From CAKRZE01 sp045617585 (GTDB taxonomy: Bacteria; Bacillota; Clostridia; Oscillospirales; CAG-272): 27,872 nt of DNA. Each line of letters opens with the position of its first letter. Position 1 is the stretch's first letter. Of this stretch, positions 6,302-14,898 are shown piece after piece. The stretch is from NCBI GenBank assembly GCA_045617585.1, contig JAZLIW010000159.1, forward strand, positions 1-27,872, read 5' to 3'. The position numbers and the translations under genes are program-made. Under the pieces are notes generated by a model that was not told where the DNA came from, searched no databases, and saw nothing but the letters and a program-made list of their open reading frames with translations.

Positions 6302-8656
6302 TTATTGAGGAAGAGAAACGAAGAGGGACGCGGGGACGGGGATCTTCTCCTCAAAGAGCCGATATTCCGTCAGCGTGTATTTCTTTGCCGTCTCAAGCGT
6401 CAGCCCGCCCTGCAGATTGCAGATGAAGACCGAGACGGTCTTGTCCTCGTACCCGGGCTGGAGATCGCCCGAAGTGTCCTTCGCGTGGATCGCGTAAGGC
6501 GTGGATGAGGTGGACGGGGAATGCCATTCGCCGATCAGGAAGGAAAATTGATTCCCGCGGACCGTGACGTCCGTGACCTTGTCGGCAACGATCCCCGCGC
6601 CGCAGCAGCAGAAGCAGCCTTCCGGCGTGTAATTGTTGACGAACGCACCGCCGAAGGCACGGTCGCAGCCCTTTTCCGTCCGCCAGGGCAGGGTGGAAAG
6701 GGTCGCGGTCATGTGGAAATGGGCAGTCGGTGAGGTATAGAACCGGTTGCCGTACGCGACGCATCCGGTCATGTTGGCGGGATCCTCGTTGATCGCGTTC
6801 TCCCCGAGATAATCCGGTCCGTCGGGACCGTAGTTGACCGTCTCGTGATCGTAAGCAACGTAGGCGGAATTGCCGAGATTGACGATGAGATTCCCGGTCG
6901 TGACCGTGTTCTGCGCGCGCAGGAAGTTCCCCTGATAGGAGGGGTTCAGGTAGCGGAACACGGCGATCACGCCGTCGGTCATGTCAACGAGCATATTGTC
7001 CCGGATCAGCGTGTCAGCCGCGAGGCAGGAGATCCCGTCTGCCCACGTGTAGTCGTGATGGTTCGCGTATCCCGTGATCAGGTTCTTTTCGATCAGGTGG
7101 TGCTCGGTCGCCGCCGCGGCGATCAGCGTGCCGTGGCTGACCGAATTGGAGATGCGGCAGCCCGAGACCGTGGTGCCGTTCCCCTGCAGAACGACGTTCG
7201 TCCCGTTGCCGCCGTGCGCGTGATTGTCCCACGCCGAGAAGCAGCCGTCCACGTAGATCCCGCGCAGGACCGCGTTATCCGAGAGGACGACGAGGTGATT
7301 GTCCCCGATCCCGGGCGTCCGGAGCAGACGTGCCATGTTCAGATAGGAGGAGGGATCCCCCTCCGTGGTCAGGACGCAGCCCTTCGGCAGGACGAGCACG
7401 TGATCGATCAGGACGAGCGTGCCGGGCTTCAGTGCGACGGCCGCGTTTTCCTTCAGCTTTCCTTCCAGTTCCTTCTGCGTCATGACGTCCCCGCCGGTCC
7501 AGCCCTCGGTCGAATCGGAGATCCAGTAGTAAGGACCGTTTTTGATGCCGGGGAGCAGCGCGGAAAACTCCGCGGTCCCGGTCAGCTCCCGCACGAGGAA
7601 CTCGGGATCGGTGCCGGAATGCTTCCCGATCTCGGTCTCGTCCGGGTCGCGGCTGAAAATGCCGCGGTAGACCGCGAAGACGGCGGCACGGTCGGTCAGC
7701 TTCTGGGCGAAGAACTCGTCCGAGCCGTAGACCTCGCAGGCGATCGCGGTGAGGGTCTGAACGGAAAAACCCTCGCTTTCGATCCTGCCGTACAGACGCG
7801 TGAATTCCTCGCCTTCCGGCGCGCGGGAAAGTCCCTCGGTATAGAGCTTGCCGATGAACTGGGCGCCGCCGCAGTTCGCGGCGTTCTTATCGACCGTGAC
7901 TTTTCCGGTCTGCGTCAGCCCCGCCGTGCCATGACCGGGATCGGCAGGCAGGATTTCCTCCGTCGGACGGGCATAGCTTGCGTTGTCCCCGCCCGTATAG
8001 GTCTTCATTTTTCCGCCGGGCAGCGATTCCGTCCAGCTGCCGCGGAAATCAAGCGCACGGTCGATCCGCAGCACCGATGCCTCGGCGTGACGGTTTGCCG
8101 TCTGATAGCCGAGCCGGTCACGCAGGAAGGACGTGACGGCAAAAAGCGTCACGCGCGGGCTGGTCCCCGCGATGAGAAGCATATCCTCCGCCGTTCCCAC
8201 GCGGTAGGTGAATTCCGGGCAGTCGGCGAGAAACGCTGCCGAAGCCGGGTGAGCGGTCTTTCCGACGAGGATCAGGTTCCGTTCCCCTTCTTTGACCCAG
8301 AGGTCCGCGGTGACGGGATAGTCGCACCCGGTGGTCGCCTTCAGCGCGGCGGCGAGCTTTTCCGCCGCTTCCTTTTCATAGACGCCGTCCGCCGGATATA
8401 CGACGCGGTATTCCGTGCGTCCGTTTTCGGCGAGGACCAGAACATCCTCCGCGGTCTCTTTTTCCGATATCGTCATGATCTCGTTTTCCTTCCTTTCGGT
8501 TCCGGTGTCGGCAGGGGGAGCGGTCTCCTCCGACGCGGCAGTGCCGGTCTCTTCCGTTCCGGGGTCCGTCCGGGCACAGGAGACGGGACAGAGGAGAAGC
8601 AGGGAAAGGAACAGCGCCATTGCCCGGAGGCACGATGCGGTCCGATGGTCTTTCAT
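6302..8656 (-). CDS. Multidomain lipoprotein: GH67N-like + DUF4214-like + right-handed beta-helix
   Basis: The 784-residue protein opens with a lipoprotein-type signal (hydrophobic core, then PVSC with Cys27) and an acidic Thr/Glu-rich linker. Residues about 80-185 (EYRVVYPAD ... NLILVGKTAHP) resemble the non-catalytic N-terminal domain of alpha-glucuronidases. Residues about 264-368 contain two repeats like DUF4214 (FIGKLYTEGLSRAP and VFAVYRGIFSRDP, each ending in an S-x-E-F-like helix). From about 400 the protein becomes a parallel beta-helix (VVLSDNAVLRGIYVDG, TTVSGCRISNSVSHGT, HLIEKNLITG). It is probably anchored outside the membrane and binds or cleaves a polysaccharide, but no catalytic residues can be assigned. 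The ATG lies 3 bases past the solute-binding protein stop, so the two genes form one LacI-controlled operon and are probably translationally coupled. Confidence 0.75.
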   Translation of the reverse strand: MKDHRTASCLRAMALFLSLLLLCPVSCARTDPGTEETGTAASEETAPPADTGTERKENEIMTISEKETAEDVLVLAENGRTEYRVVYPADGVYEKEAAEKLAAALKATTGCDYPVTADLWVKEGERNLILVGKTAHPASAAFLADCPEFTYRVGTAEDMLLIAGTSPRVTLFAVTSFLRDRLGYQTANRHAEASVLRIDRALDFRGSWTESLPGGKMKTYTGGDNASYARPTEEILPADPGHGTAGLTQTGKVTVDKNAANCGGAQFIGKLYTEGLSRAPEGEEFTRLYGRIESEGFSVQTLTAIACEVYGSDEFFAQKLTDRAAVFAVYRGIFSRDPDETEIGKHSGTDPEFLVRELTGTAEFSALLPGIKNGPYYWISDSTEGWTGGDVMTQKELEGKLKENAAVALKPGTLVLIDHVLVLPKGCVLTTEGDPSSYLNMARLLRTPGIGDNHLVVLSDNAVLRGIYVDGCFSAWDNHAHGGNGTNVVLQGNGTTVSGCRISNSVSHGTLIAAAATEHHLIEKNLITGYANHHDYTWADGISCLAADTLIRDNMLVDMTDGVIAVFRYLNPSYQGNFLRAQNTVTTGNLIVNLGNSAYVAYDHETVNYGPDGPDYLGENAINEDPANMTGCVAYGNRFYTSPTAHFHMTATLSTLPWRTEKGCDRAFGGAFVNNYTPEGCFCCCGAGIVADKVTDVTVRGNQFSFLIGEWHSPSTSSTPYAIHAKDTSGDLQPGYEDKTVSVFICNLQGGLTLETAKKYTLTEYRLFEEKIPVPASLFVSLPQ

Positions 8657-8659
8657 AAA

Positions 8660-10099
8660 TCAGTCAAGCTTTGCAAAGCGGTCCAGCAGATCGTTCAGCC
8701 CCTGCTCGTACGCGCTCTGACGGGAGGCGTAGGTCGAGGAGAGGGCGATCGACTGCTCCGCCGCCATTCCCGTGATCGTGCTCTTGATGCCGCCGATGTC
8801 GAACATGAAGCCGGTGTCGTAGTAGATCGAATCGAAGATCAGGCGGATGGTGGACTCGGATTCGTCGTCACGGGACCATTTGGAGATCAGCGAGGTCTCG
8901 ATATACGCGGGACGCAGGAGCTGTCTGCCGCTGTACGCCATCGCTTCGGCAACGATGCCGGTGCGTTCCGTATCGGGATTCGACTTCGGGATGACCATCA
9001 TCGCCGCGACATCCTGATTGACCGTGTGGTGATAGTTCGTCTGTTCTTCGTTGTATTTCGGCATCGGAAGGACGCCGAAGGCGGGGATCATCTCGCGGAA
9101 GGTGGAAATGACCCAGAATTCGGTTGGGATGAACAGAAGCTTGCCCGAGGTGAACTGCGTGGAGGCGTTGACGTGCGTCACGTCCCAGTTGGCCCCGTCG
9201 TTGTAGAGATAGTAGACCAGTGTATCGAAAACGTCGGTCGTATGCTGATTCATAAAGGAGAGCTCGAGGGAGGAACGGTCCGCCGTCGGCGTGACGAAGG
9301 TGCATTCCCCGGCGATCAGCATCTGGTACAGCGTGTCTCCGCAGTAAACGATGCCCATATAGTCGTCCGCGGGATTCAGCCCGTCCCCGTCGATATCGCG
9401 GTTGGCCTGCTGCGCGAGGGTGAACATATTGTCAAAGGTCCAGGAGCCGTCGTCGACCATCGCGTAGGGATCCGCGATCTGCGCGTCGGCGGCGAGCTGT
9501 TTGTGGAAGAAGATGACGCTCGTCGAACGGAGATAGTTGTAGCCGATGTCTCCCGCGGCGATATAGAGCTTGCCGTCAACGGTGAGACCCTCGACGGAGT
9601 TCTGATCCCACCACGGGGCTTTCAGATCAAGGTAGGGCACGTCGTACAGATTGATGAAGTCTCCGTCCTGGATCATGCCGCTCGCTGCCTTCGGGGCGAC
9701 AAAGCCGATATCGTACAGATCGTCACCGGAAGCCGCGATCTGCTGCATCCTCGTGATGACGGGATTCTCGTAGACCGGCGTGATCTCGATCCCCAGCAGC
9801 TCGTTCGTGCGCGCGATGCGCTGGAAAACGGCGGCGTCCAGAGGGTTCGCCGTGTCCTCGTAGGTGAAGTCCACGTCCGACCATACGACCGTGGAGGGGT
9901 CCGCGACCATGACGCGGAAGGTATAACCGTCGTAGTTCCGTTCCGGGATGCCGAGCGGATACTCGGTCTCGGACGGGGCGGTCACGCTCTCGGAAGGAGC
10001 TTCCGTTTCGCCGGAGGGCGTTTTCCCGTCCGTGCAGGCGGGAAGGAGCGCGGTGAAGAGAAGAGCGGCAAGCAGGATCAGAAGAACCGGTTTTTTCAT
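8660..10099 (-). CDS. ABC-type extracellular solute-binding lipoprotein (family 1, sugar type)
   Basis: The 479-residue protein has a lipoprotein signal ending in LLPAC, a Ser/Thr/Glu-rich linker, and a mature part typical of large carbohydrate-type solute-binding proteins: YTFRVMVAD, LYDIGFVAP, LTVDGKLYIAAGDIGYNY, and a late FDIGGIKSTITGMAAEQSIALSSTYASR. It should capture an oligosaccharide outside the cell for import by an ABC transporter. No permease or ATPase genes lie beside it, so the partner must be elsewhere or the protein is a sensor. AAAGGA about 10 bases upstream supports the ATG. Its promoter at 10171-10199 is overlapped by a LacI-type operator, and the regulator is divergent next door. 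The substrate cannot be read from the sequence. Confidence 0.85.
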   Translation of the reverse strand: MKKPVLLILLAALLFTALLPACTDGKTPSGETEAPSESVTAPSETEYPLGIPERNYDGYTFRVMVADPSTVVWSDVDFTYEDTANPLDAAVFQRIARTNELLGIEITPVYENPVITRMQQIAASGDDLYDIGFVAPKAASGMIQDGDFINLYDVPYLDLKAPWWDQNSVEGLTVDGKLYIAAGDIGYNYLRSTSVIFFHKQLAADAQIADPYAMVDDGSWTFDNMFTLAQQANRDIDGDGLNPADDYMGIVYCGDTLYQMLIAGECTFVTPTADRSSLELSFMNQHTTDVFDTLVYYLYNDGANWDVTHVNASTQFTSGKLLFIPTEFWVISTFREMIPAFGVLPMPKYNEEQTNYHHTVNQDVAAMMVIPKSNPDTERTGIVAEAMAYSGRQLLRPAYIETSLISKWSRDDESESTIRLIFDSIYYDTGFMFDIGGIKSTITGMAAEQSIALSSTYASRQSAYEQGLNDLLDRFAKLD

Positions 10100-10151
10100 G
10101 GCAGTGATTCCTTTCCCATTCGTGTTTGATTACTGTTGATTGAAACATGAG

Positions 10152-10165
10152 TGTAAACGATTACA
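10152..10165. promoter_or_regulatory. LacI-family operator
   Basis: TGTAAACGATTACA is a 14-base inverted repeat with 12 symmetric positions and the central CG typical of LacI-family operators. It covers the predicted start point (near 10164) of the leftward SBP operon, a classic repressor position, and lies next to a divergent LacI-family gene. It also fits the loose CcpA cre pattern, so catabolite control is an alternative. Confidence 0.7.
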
Positions 10166-10170
10166 TTATC

Positions 10171-10199
10171 ATCTTATCATATAGCACCGGAAATGTCAA
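10171..10199 (-). promoter_or_regulatory. Sigma-A promoter of the SBP/beta-helix operon
   Basis: On the minus strand TTGACA (10199-10194), 17 bases, TAAGAT (10176-10171). The operator begins 5 bases downstream of the -10. Confidence 0.75.
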
Positions 10200-10251
10200 G
10201 GCGGGAATTGTGAATATTTCGCCGGGATTACAAAGAGATAATAAAAAACAA

Positions 10252-10280
10252 TTGCTTATTCCGGAACGGTGTGATATAAT
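10252..10280 (+). promoter_or_regulatory. Promoter of the LacI-family regulator gene
   Basis: TTGCTT (10252-10257), 17 bases, TATAAT (10275-10280) preceded by TGA, an extended -10. It is separated from the divergent promoter by about 50 bases. No second copy of the operator is seen over it, so autoregulation is not evident. Confidence 0.65.
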
Positions 10281-10309
10281 GAAAGTATCAAACGTACGGA
10301 GGCAGCGCC

Positions 10310-11290
10310 TTGACGAACATCAAAGAAGTGGCAAAGGAATGCGGCGTTTCGGTCGCGACGGTCTCCCGCGTCTTCAGCGGGAGCGATCCGGTGCGCCCGG
10401 AGACGAGAGAGAGGGTTCTTGCCGCGGCAAAAAGGCTCGGTTACAGCCCGAATATGCTGGCGCGCGGACTCAAGAAGGCGCGGACGCAGACCGTCGGCAT
10501 CATCGTTCCCTCGATCGACAACAGTTTTTATCTCGGGATCCTCAAGCAGATCGAGATCATCCTGAGGGAAAAAGGATACCGGATGCTCGTCAGCTTTCTC
10601 CAGCACGGCGGCACGAGCGAGCGGGACGCGATCTCCCTGATGGCGTCCTCCCGCGTGGACGCGCTCGTGTTCACGCCGCGTGACCGATCCAATGCCGACC
10701 TGATCGGCGCGCTGCGGGAAAACACCGGACTGTTCCAGCTTTTTACCGATACCTACGAAACGATCGACAGCGTGACGGTGGACGACGCGGGCGGCGTCCG
10801 GGAGGCGGTAAGCCTGCTTCTGAAGGAGGGACACCGCAGGATCCTGTACGTCGGCGGAGATCCCCGCGTCTCGGGATATTACCGTGCGTACGAAGACGCC
10901 GGACTGACGCCCGGGAAAGGACTCGTCTGTCTCGACTGGTCTGCGGAGGAGGAAACGATACGCCGCATGATCCGGGAGAAAAAGCCGACCGCAGTGCTCT
11001 CCGTCGCGGGACAGTCCGAGAAGGTGTGGAGCGCCGTCCGGAGCCTGTCCCTGAGGGTGCCGGAGGATATCAGCCTGATCGTTTACGACGATTCGGTCTG
11101 GGCAAGGCTGCTCGGCATTACGGCAGTCGCGCATCCGCTGGAGGAGATCGCGGAAAGGCTGTGCGAGCGGATCTTCCTTCGTCTGGAAGAAAACGGGACG
11201 GCGGGAGAGGGCGGAAACATCACGGTCTCCCCCTTTCTCATCGGACGGGATTCCGTCGCGCCTCCCGCGGCAGAGACGGGAAACGAATGA
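10310..11290 (+). CDS. LacI-family transcriptional regulator
   Basis: The 326-residue protein has an N-terminal LacI helix-turn-helix (NIKEVAKECGVSVATVSRVFSG, residues 3-24, with the second helix VSVATVSR), the hinge region (YSPNMLARGLKKARTQTVGIIVP) and a periplasmic-binding-protein-like effector domain (DNSFYLGILKQIEIILREKGY). The start is a TTG at 10310; CGGAGG at 10297-10302 lies seven bases upstream and the resulting N-terminus has the usual family spacing. The effector is probably a sugar linked to the divergent solute-binding protein, by context. At 326 residues it is of normal family length. A strong terminator follows at 11365. Confidence 0.9.
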   Translation: MTNIKEVAKECGVSVATVSRVFSGSDPVRPETRERVLAAAKRLGYSPNMLARGLKKARTQTVGIIVPSIDNSFYLGILKQIEIILREKGYRMLVSFLQHGGTSERDAISLMASSRVDALVFTPRDRSNADLIGALRENTGLFQLFTDTYETIDSVTVDDAGGVREAVSLLLKEGHRRILYVGGDPRVSGYYRAYEDAGLTPGKGLVCLDWSAEEETIRRMIREKKPTAVLSVAGQSEKVWSAVRSLSLRVPEDISLIVYDDSVWARLLGITAVAHPLEEIAERLCERIFLRLEENGTAGEGGNITVSPFLIGRDSVAPPAAETGNE

Positions 11291-11364
11291 AAAAAGGCAG
11301 TCTCCCTGCAAAAAATGCGGGATAATAATAGTGAAATGCGGCATGTCCTTCACAAAACCGCGCC

Positions 11365-11409
11365 ATTCAGCTCATTTTGAGAAAAAGTCAGAATGAGCTG
11401 AATTTTTTT
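11365..11409 (+). terminator. Rho-independent terminator after the LacI-family gene
   Basis: ATTCAGCTCATT (11365-11376) pairs perfectly with AATGAGCTGAAT (11392-11403) across a 15-base loop, and a run of seven T ends the structure. It isolates the regulator from the TRAP operon. Confidence 0.9.
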
Positions 11410-11419
11410 AACAAATGTC

Positions 11420-11448
11420 TTGCATTTTGTGAAGACTTCATGTATAAT
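11420..11448 (+). promoter_or_regulatory. Sigma-A promoter of the TAXI-TRAP operon
   Basis: TTGCAT (11420-11425), 17 bases, TATAAT (11443-11448). The start near 11455 leaves a leader of about 37 bases with AAAGGAG as ribosome binding site 10 bases before the ATG. Confidence 0.7.
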
Positions 11449-11491
11449 GGATTCATGCACCGCTTTATCATAATAAAGGAGTAAAACAGAT

Positions 11492-12487
11492 ATGAAAAAG
11501 ACATTATCCGCGCTTTTGATCCTTGCGCTTGCCTGCCTGATGCTGCTTTCCGGCTGCGGCGACGCGGCAAAGAACATTCAGGTCGGCACCGGCGGCAACA
11601 CCGGTACGTATTACTCGTTCACCAACGCCGTCGGCTCGATCCTTCAGAGCAAGACCGGGCTGAACTTCAAGGTCGTCTCCACCGGCGGTTCCGTTGCCAA
11701 CATCAACGGCATCAACGCGGGCGACTACGGCATGGCGATCGTCCAGAACGACACCATGATCAACGCCTACAACGATCTTGACAAGGACAACTTCAAAAAC
11801 GGTGCCGTCACCTCCTTCTCCGTGGTCGCAGAGGTCTATTCCGAGGTCGTCCAGATCGTCGTCCGCGGTGATCTCAAGGACACCGTCAAGACCCTTGCGG
11901 ACCTCCGCGATATGCGCGTCTCGGTCGGTGACGCGGGCTCCGGCGTTTACAAGAACGCGAAGAACCTCTTCGAGTCCTACGGGATCGACATCGACAAGGA
12001 TATCAAGCAGAACAACCTTTCCGTCGGTGACTCCGCAAGCGCGATGAAGGACGGTCAGCTCGACGCGTTCTTCTTCACCTCCGGCGCTCCCACCACCGCG
12101 ATTACCGAACTCAATACCGCGATGGATATCTTCCTCCTTTCTCTTGAGGATTCCGTCATGACCAAGTTCATCGAAGATCATAAGATCGGCGGTCAGTACG
12201 AGGTCTATTCCGTCCAGTACATCACGCACGATCAGTACGCCTGCATCCCCGAGGGTGCTCCCGTCGCGACGATCGGTGTAACCGCGACCTTCATCGTTTC
12301 CAACAAGCTTTCCGAGGATGACGTTTACGCCATCACAAAGGCACTGTGGGAAAGCAAGGACGAGATCGCGAAGGCACACGCGGTCGGCTCCGGTATGGAC
12401 GTGAACAACGCGTTCGTGACCGTCGGCAACGTGCCGCTGCACGCGGGCGCAGAGCGCTACTACAAGGAGATCGGTCTGATCAAGTGA
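11492..12487 (+). CDS. TAXI-family TRAP transporter solute-binding lipoprotein
   Basis: The 331-residue protein starts with a lipoprotein signal (LLSGC, Cys22) and continues with the TAXI signature IQVGTGGNTGTYYSFTNAVGSIL. Later motifs VVSTGGSVANINGINAGDYGMAIVQ and VSVGDAGSGVYKNAKNLFESYG also fit the family. It should bind a small substrate, often an organic acid or amino acid in this family, and hand it to the membrane component encoded downstream; the ligand cannot be predicted. The very A/T-free wobble positions and strong ribosome binding site suggest high expression. A 14-bp hairpin in the 102-base gap before the permease gene may keep this product more abundant than the permease. Confidence 0.93.
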   Translation: MKKTLSALLILALACLMLLSGCGDAAKNIQVGTGGNTGTYYSFTNAVGSILQSKTGLNFKVVSTGGSVANINGINAGDYGMAIVQNDTMINAYNDLDKDNFKNGAVTSFSVVAEVYSEVVQIVVRGDLKDTVKTLADLRDMRVSVGDAGSGVYKNAKNLFESYGIDIDKDIKQNNLSVGDSASAMKDGQLDAFFFTSGAPTTAITELNTAMDIFLLSLEDSVMTKFIEDHKIGGQYEVYSVQYITHDQYACIPEGAPVATIGVTATFIVSNKLSEDDVYAITKALWESKDEIAKAHAVGSGMDVNNAFVTVGNVPLHAGAERYYKEIGLIK

Positions 12488-12522
12488 CCGGCCGCCTTTT
12501 TCCCGCGAACAATGAATGACCG

Positions 12523-12558
12523 CATGACGGCGGAGCCCGATCTCGCTCCGCCGTCATG
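12523..12558 (+). promoter_or_regulatory. Strong intra-operon hairpin between TRAP SBP and permease genes
   Basis: CATGACGGCGGAGC (12523-12536) pairs perfectly with GCTCCGCCGTCATG (12545-12558) around an 8-base loop. The following TCCCTATTTCTG is only weakly T-rich, so complete termination is unlikely. It probably acts as an mRNA 3' stabiliser or partial terminator. Confidence 0.65.
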
Positions 12559-12589
12559 TCCCTATTTCTGACCATTGGAGGAAACCGTT

Positions 12590-14716
12590 TTGAATCAACC
12601 CGCAGCTGAAAAAACCGCGGAACAGCTGATGCAGGAGCTTGACCGCGACAGCACCAACCGTATCCTGACGGGAAAGAAAAAGCTGATCGTCGATATCATC
12701 TACGTCGCGTTCGCGGCGGCGATGCTGATCATGACGCTCGTCGTTTCCGGCGCGACCCCGCAGACGAGGCAGCCGCTCTTTCTCGGCCTCGTCCTTGCCG
12801 TCGGTTTTTTGAAATATCCTGTCAGCAAAAAAGATCAGGGAAGGGACGATTACCTGCCCTGGTACGATATCCTGCTCTCTTTGCTTTCGATCGCCGTTTA
12901 TTGCTATTACGTGATCAATCAGACGAAGATCATCATGATGGCGCAGATCATCGGTCCGATGGAGATCGTCATGGGGATCCTCGGGATCCTGCTCTTAATC
13001 GAGCTGACGCGCCGCGCGGTCGGTATCCCGATCCTCTGTGTCGCGGGCGCGTTCCTTGTGTACGCGGTGTACTATCTGGTCTCCAACAATCCCGCCACCG
13101 CGCTCCGCAATCTGATCTTCAGCCTGTTCTACGACGTCAAGTGCGGGATCTTTTCCACACCGATCACCGTCTGCGCGTCGTTCATCGTGCTCTTCATCAT
13201 CCTCGGTTCCTTTTTGGAGAAGACCGGCATCGGCACCTTCTTCGTCGATCTCGCCAACTCCATCACGGGCGCGCAGATCGGCGGTCCCGCGAAGGTCGCC
13301 GTCATCTCCAGCGCGTTCGAGGGGATGTATTCCGGTTCCTCGGTCGCGAATACGGTCGGTTCCGGCTCCGTCACGATCCCGACGATGAAGCGGACCGGCT
13401 ACAAGCCCGAGTTTGCCGCTGCCGTTGAGGCGGCGGCGTCAACGGGAGGACAGATCATGCCGCCGATCATGGGCGCAGCCGCGTTCCTGATGGCGGAGAT
13501 CACCGGTTATTCGTATTTCACGATCGTCATCGCGGCGATCCTGCCCGCCATCCTGTATTTTACGGGCATCTTCATGATGGTCCACTTTGAGGGGAAGCGG
13601 CTCGGGCTCAAGGGTCTGCCGAAGGAAGCGATCCCGAACTTCTTCAAACTGCTGCTGAGGAACGGTTATCTCCTCCTGCCGATCGTCGTACTGGTCGTTG
13701 CGATGAATCACTACACGCCCGGTACCTCCGCGAGCCTTGCGATCCTTGCGGCGCTCGTCGTCAGCCTGATCGATACAGAGGCGGTCAAGCGCCTGTTCAA
13801 AGGAGAACTGAAGGGCGGCCGTGACGCGCTCAGCCTGCTCATCCCCCTGATCCCGGTCACCGTTCTGCTTGTCCTGTGGTTCGCTCTGAAGCCGAACGTC
13901 GGTCTGCCTATCTTCTTCGCGATGCTTGCCTGCGCTGCCTGCAGCTTCATCACGAAGGATGCGATCCTGAAGCCCGTACTCGTCGTCGAAGGGCTGAAGG
14001 GCGGTACCAACAGCTCGATCGGCGTTGCCGCCGCCTGCGGGATCGCGGGCATCATCTCGGGCGTCGTTTCGATGACCGCGCTCGGCTCCACGCTGATCAG
14101 CGTTATCGTGCCGCTCGCCGAAAAGGGGACCTTCATCGCGCTCTTCCTGACGATGCTCTGCTGTATCGTCCTCGGGATGGGCGTTCCCACGACCGCGAAC
14201 TACGTCATCATGGCGACCATCACCGCGCCGATCCTGATCAAAATGGGGATCCCGACGCTGGCGGCGCATATGTTCGTCTTCTATTTCGGCATCGTCGCGG
14301 ATATCACGCCGCCGGTCGCTCTCGCCGCCTACGCGGGCTCCGCGATCGCTCATTCCAATCCGCTGAAAACGGGGATCCAGGCGACGAAGCTGGCGATCAC
14401 GGCGTTCATCGTCCCTTATATTTTCGCCTATTCGCCGAATATGCTCCTCGTGATCGAGGGCTATCAGCCGACCGTGCTCCAGATCGTCGAGATCTGTCTG
14501 ACCTCGTTCTTCGGGATCTACGCGATCTCGGCGGGCATGGAGGGCTATCTGCATCACCATACGCCGGTCTGGCAGAGGATCCTGCTGATCGGAGGCGGGC
14601 TCTGCATGGTCGTGCCCGACCTTACGACGGACCTGATCGGTCTGGTCGCGGTCGCCGCCGTCGTGCTCCTGCAGTACGTGATCGAACCCAAACTGAAAAA
14701 GAAAACGGAATCGTGA
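12590..14716 (+). CDS. TRAP transporter permease, fused DctQ-DctM type (4TM/12TM)
   Basis: The protein is an integral membrane TRAP permease with the small (Q) and large (M) subunits in one chain, as is usual for TAXI systems. Starting at the TTG at 12590 it has 708 residues; GGAGG at 12577-12581 lies eight bases upstream, whereas the upstream in-frame TTG at 12575 overlaps that site. Hydrophobic segments fill most of the chain from about residue 35, and the M-type signatures are clear: GMYSGSSVANTVGSGSVTIP, EAAASTGGQIMPPIMGAAAF and LGMGVPTTANYVIMATI. It uses an ion gradient rather than ATP to import the ligand of the TAXI protein upstream. No metabolic genes are in the operon, so the substrate is unknown. 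A terminator follows at 14741. Confidence 0.94.
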   Translation: MNQPAAEKTAEQLMQELDRDSTNRILTGKKKLIVDIIYVAFAAAMLIMTLVVSGATPQTRQPLFLGLVLAVGFLKYPVSKKDQGRDDYLPWYDILLSLLSIAVYCYYVINQTKIIMMAQIIGPMEIVMGILGILLLIELTRRAVGIPILCVAGAFLVYAVYYLVSNNPATALRNLIFSLFYDVKCGIFSTPITVCASFIVLFIILGSFLEKTGIGTFFVDLANSITGAQIGGPAKVAVISSAFEGMYSGSSVANTVGSGSVTIPTMKRTGYKPEFAAAVEAAASTGGQIMPPIMGAAAFLMAEITGYSYFTIVIAAILPAILYFTGIFMMVHFEGKRLGLKGLPKEAIPNFFKLLLRNGYLLLPIVVLVVAMNHYTPGTSASLAILAALVVSLIDTEAVKRLFKGELKGGRDALSLLIPLIPVTVLLVLWFALKPNVGLPIFFAMLACAACSFITKDAILKPVLVVEGLKGGTNSSIGVAAACGIAGIISGVVSMTALGSTLISVIVPLAEKGTFIALFLTMLCCIVLGMGVPTTANYVIMATITAPILIKMGIPTLAAHMFVFYFGIVADITPPVALAAYAGSAIAHSNPLKTGIQATKLAITAFIVPYIFAYSPNMLLVIEGYQPTVLQIVEICLTSFFGIYAISAGMEGYLHHHTPVWQRILLIGGGLCMVVPDLTTDLIGLVAVAAVVLLQYVIEPKLKKKTES

Positions 14717-14740
14717 TCTCGGCGCGATAAAAATCACGGA

Positions 14741-14781
14741 ACGGGTCATGGCGGCCGCACGTCGTCATGCCCCGTTTTTTT
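14741..14781 (+). terminator. Rho-independent terminator of the TRAP operon
   Basis: ACGGGTCATG (14741-14750) pairs with CATGCCCCGT (14766-14775) with one mismatch, followed by a run of seven T. Confidence 0.85.
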
Positions 14782-14827
14782 CGGAAGCAAAGAAAAACCG
14801 GGACCCTGCCGAAATCACGGCCCGCAC

Positions 14828-14856
14828 TTGACAACCGCCTTCCTTTTTTGTATAAT
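14828..14856 (+). promoter_or_regulatory. Perfect consensus sigma-A promoter of the propeller lipoprotein
   Basis: TTGACA (14828-14833), exactly 17 bases, TATAAT (14851-14856). Such a perfect promoter would normally be strong and need repression. The transcribed leader carries three TAACGA copies (14863-14868, 14871-14876, 14877-14882) that could be a binding site. Confidence 0.88.
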
Positions 14857-14898
14857 GATAAATAACGACGTAACGATAACGAAAGGAAATCACAGTCA

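Noticed and set aside
6845..10129. Open frame of 1094 codons on the plus strand opposite the SBP and beta-helix genes
   Set aside because: It spans two real genes and their junction in antisense, has Arg/Val/Gly-rich composition and no ribosome binding site.
13439..14749. Minus-strand frame of 436 codons opposite the TRAP permease, and similar frames at 14896-16215 and 17286-18485
   Set aside because: All lie antisense to supported genes and show the Arg/Asp/His/Gly-rich composition of reversed GC-rich coding sequence.
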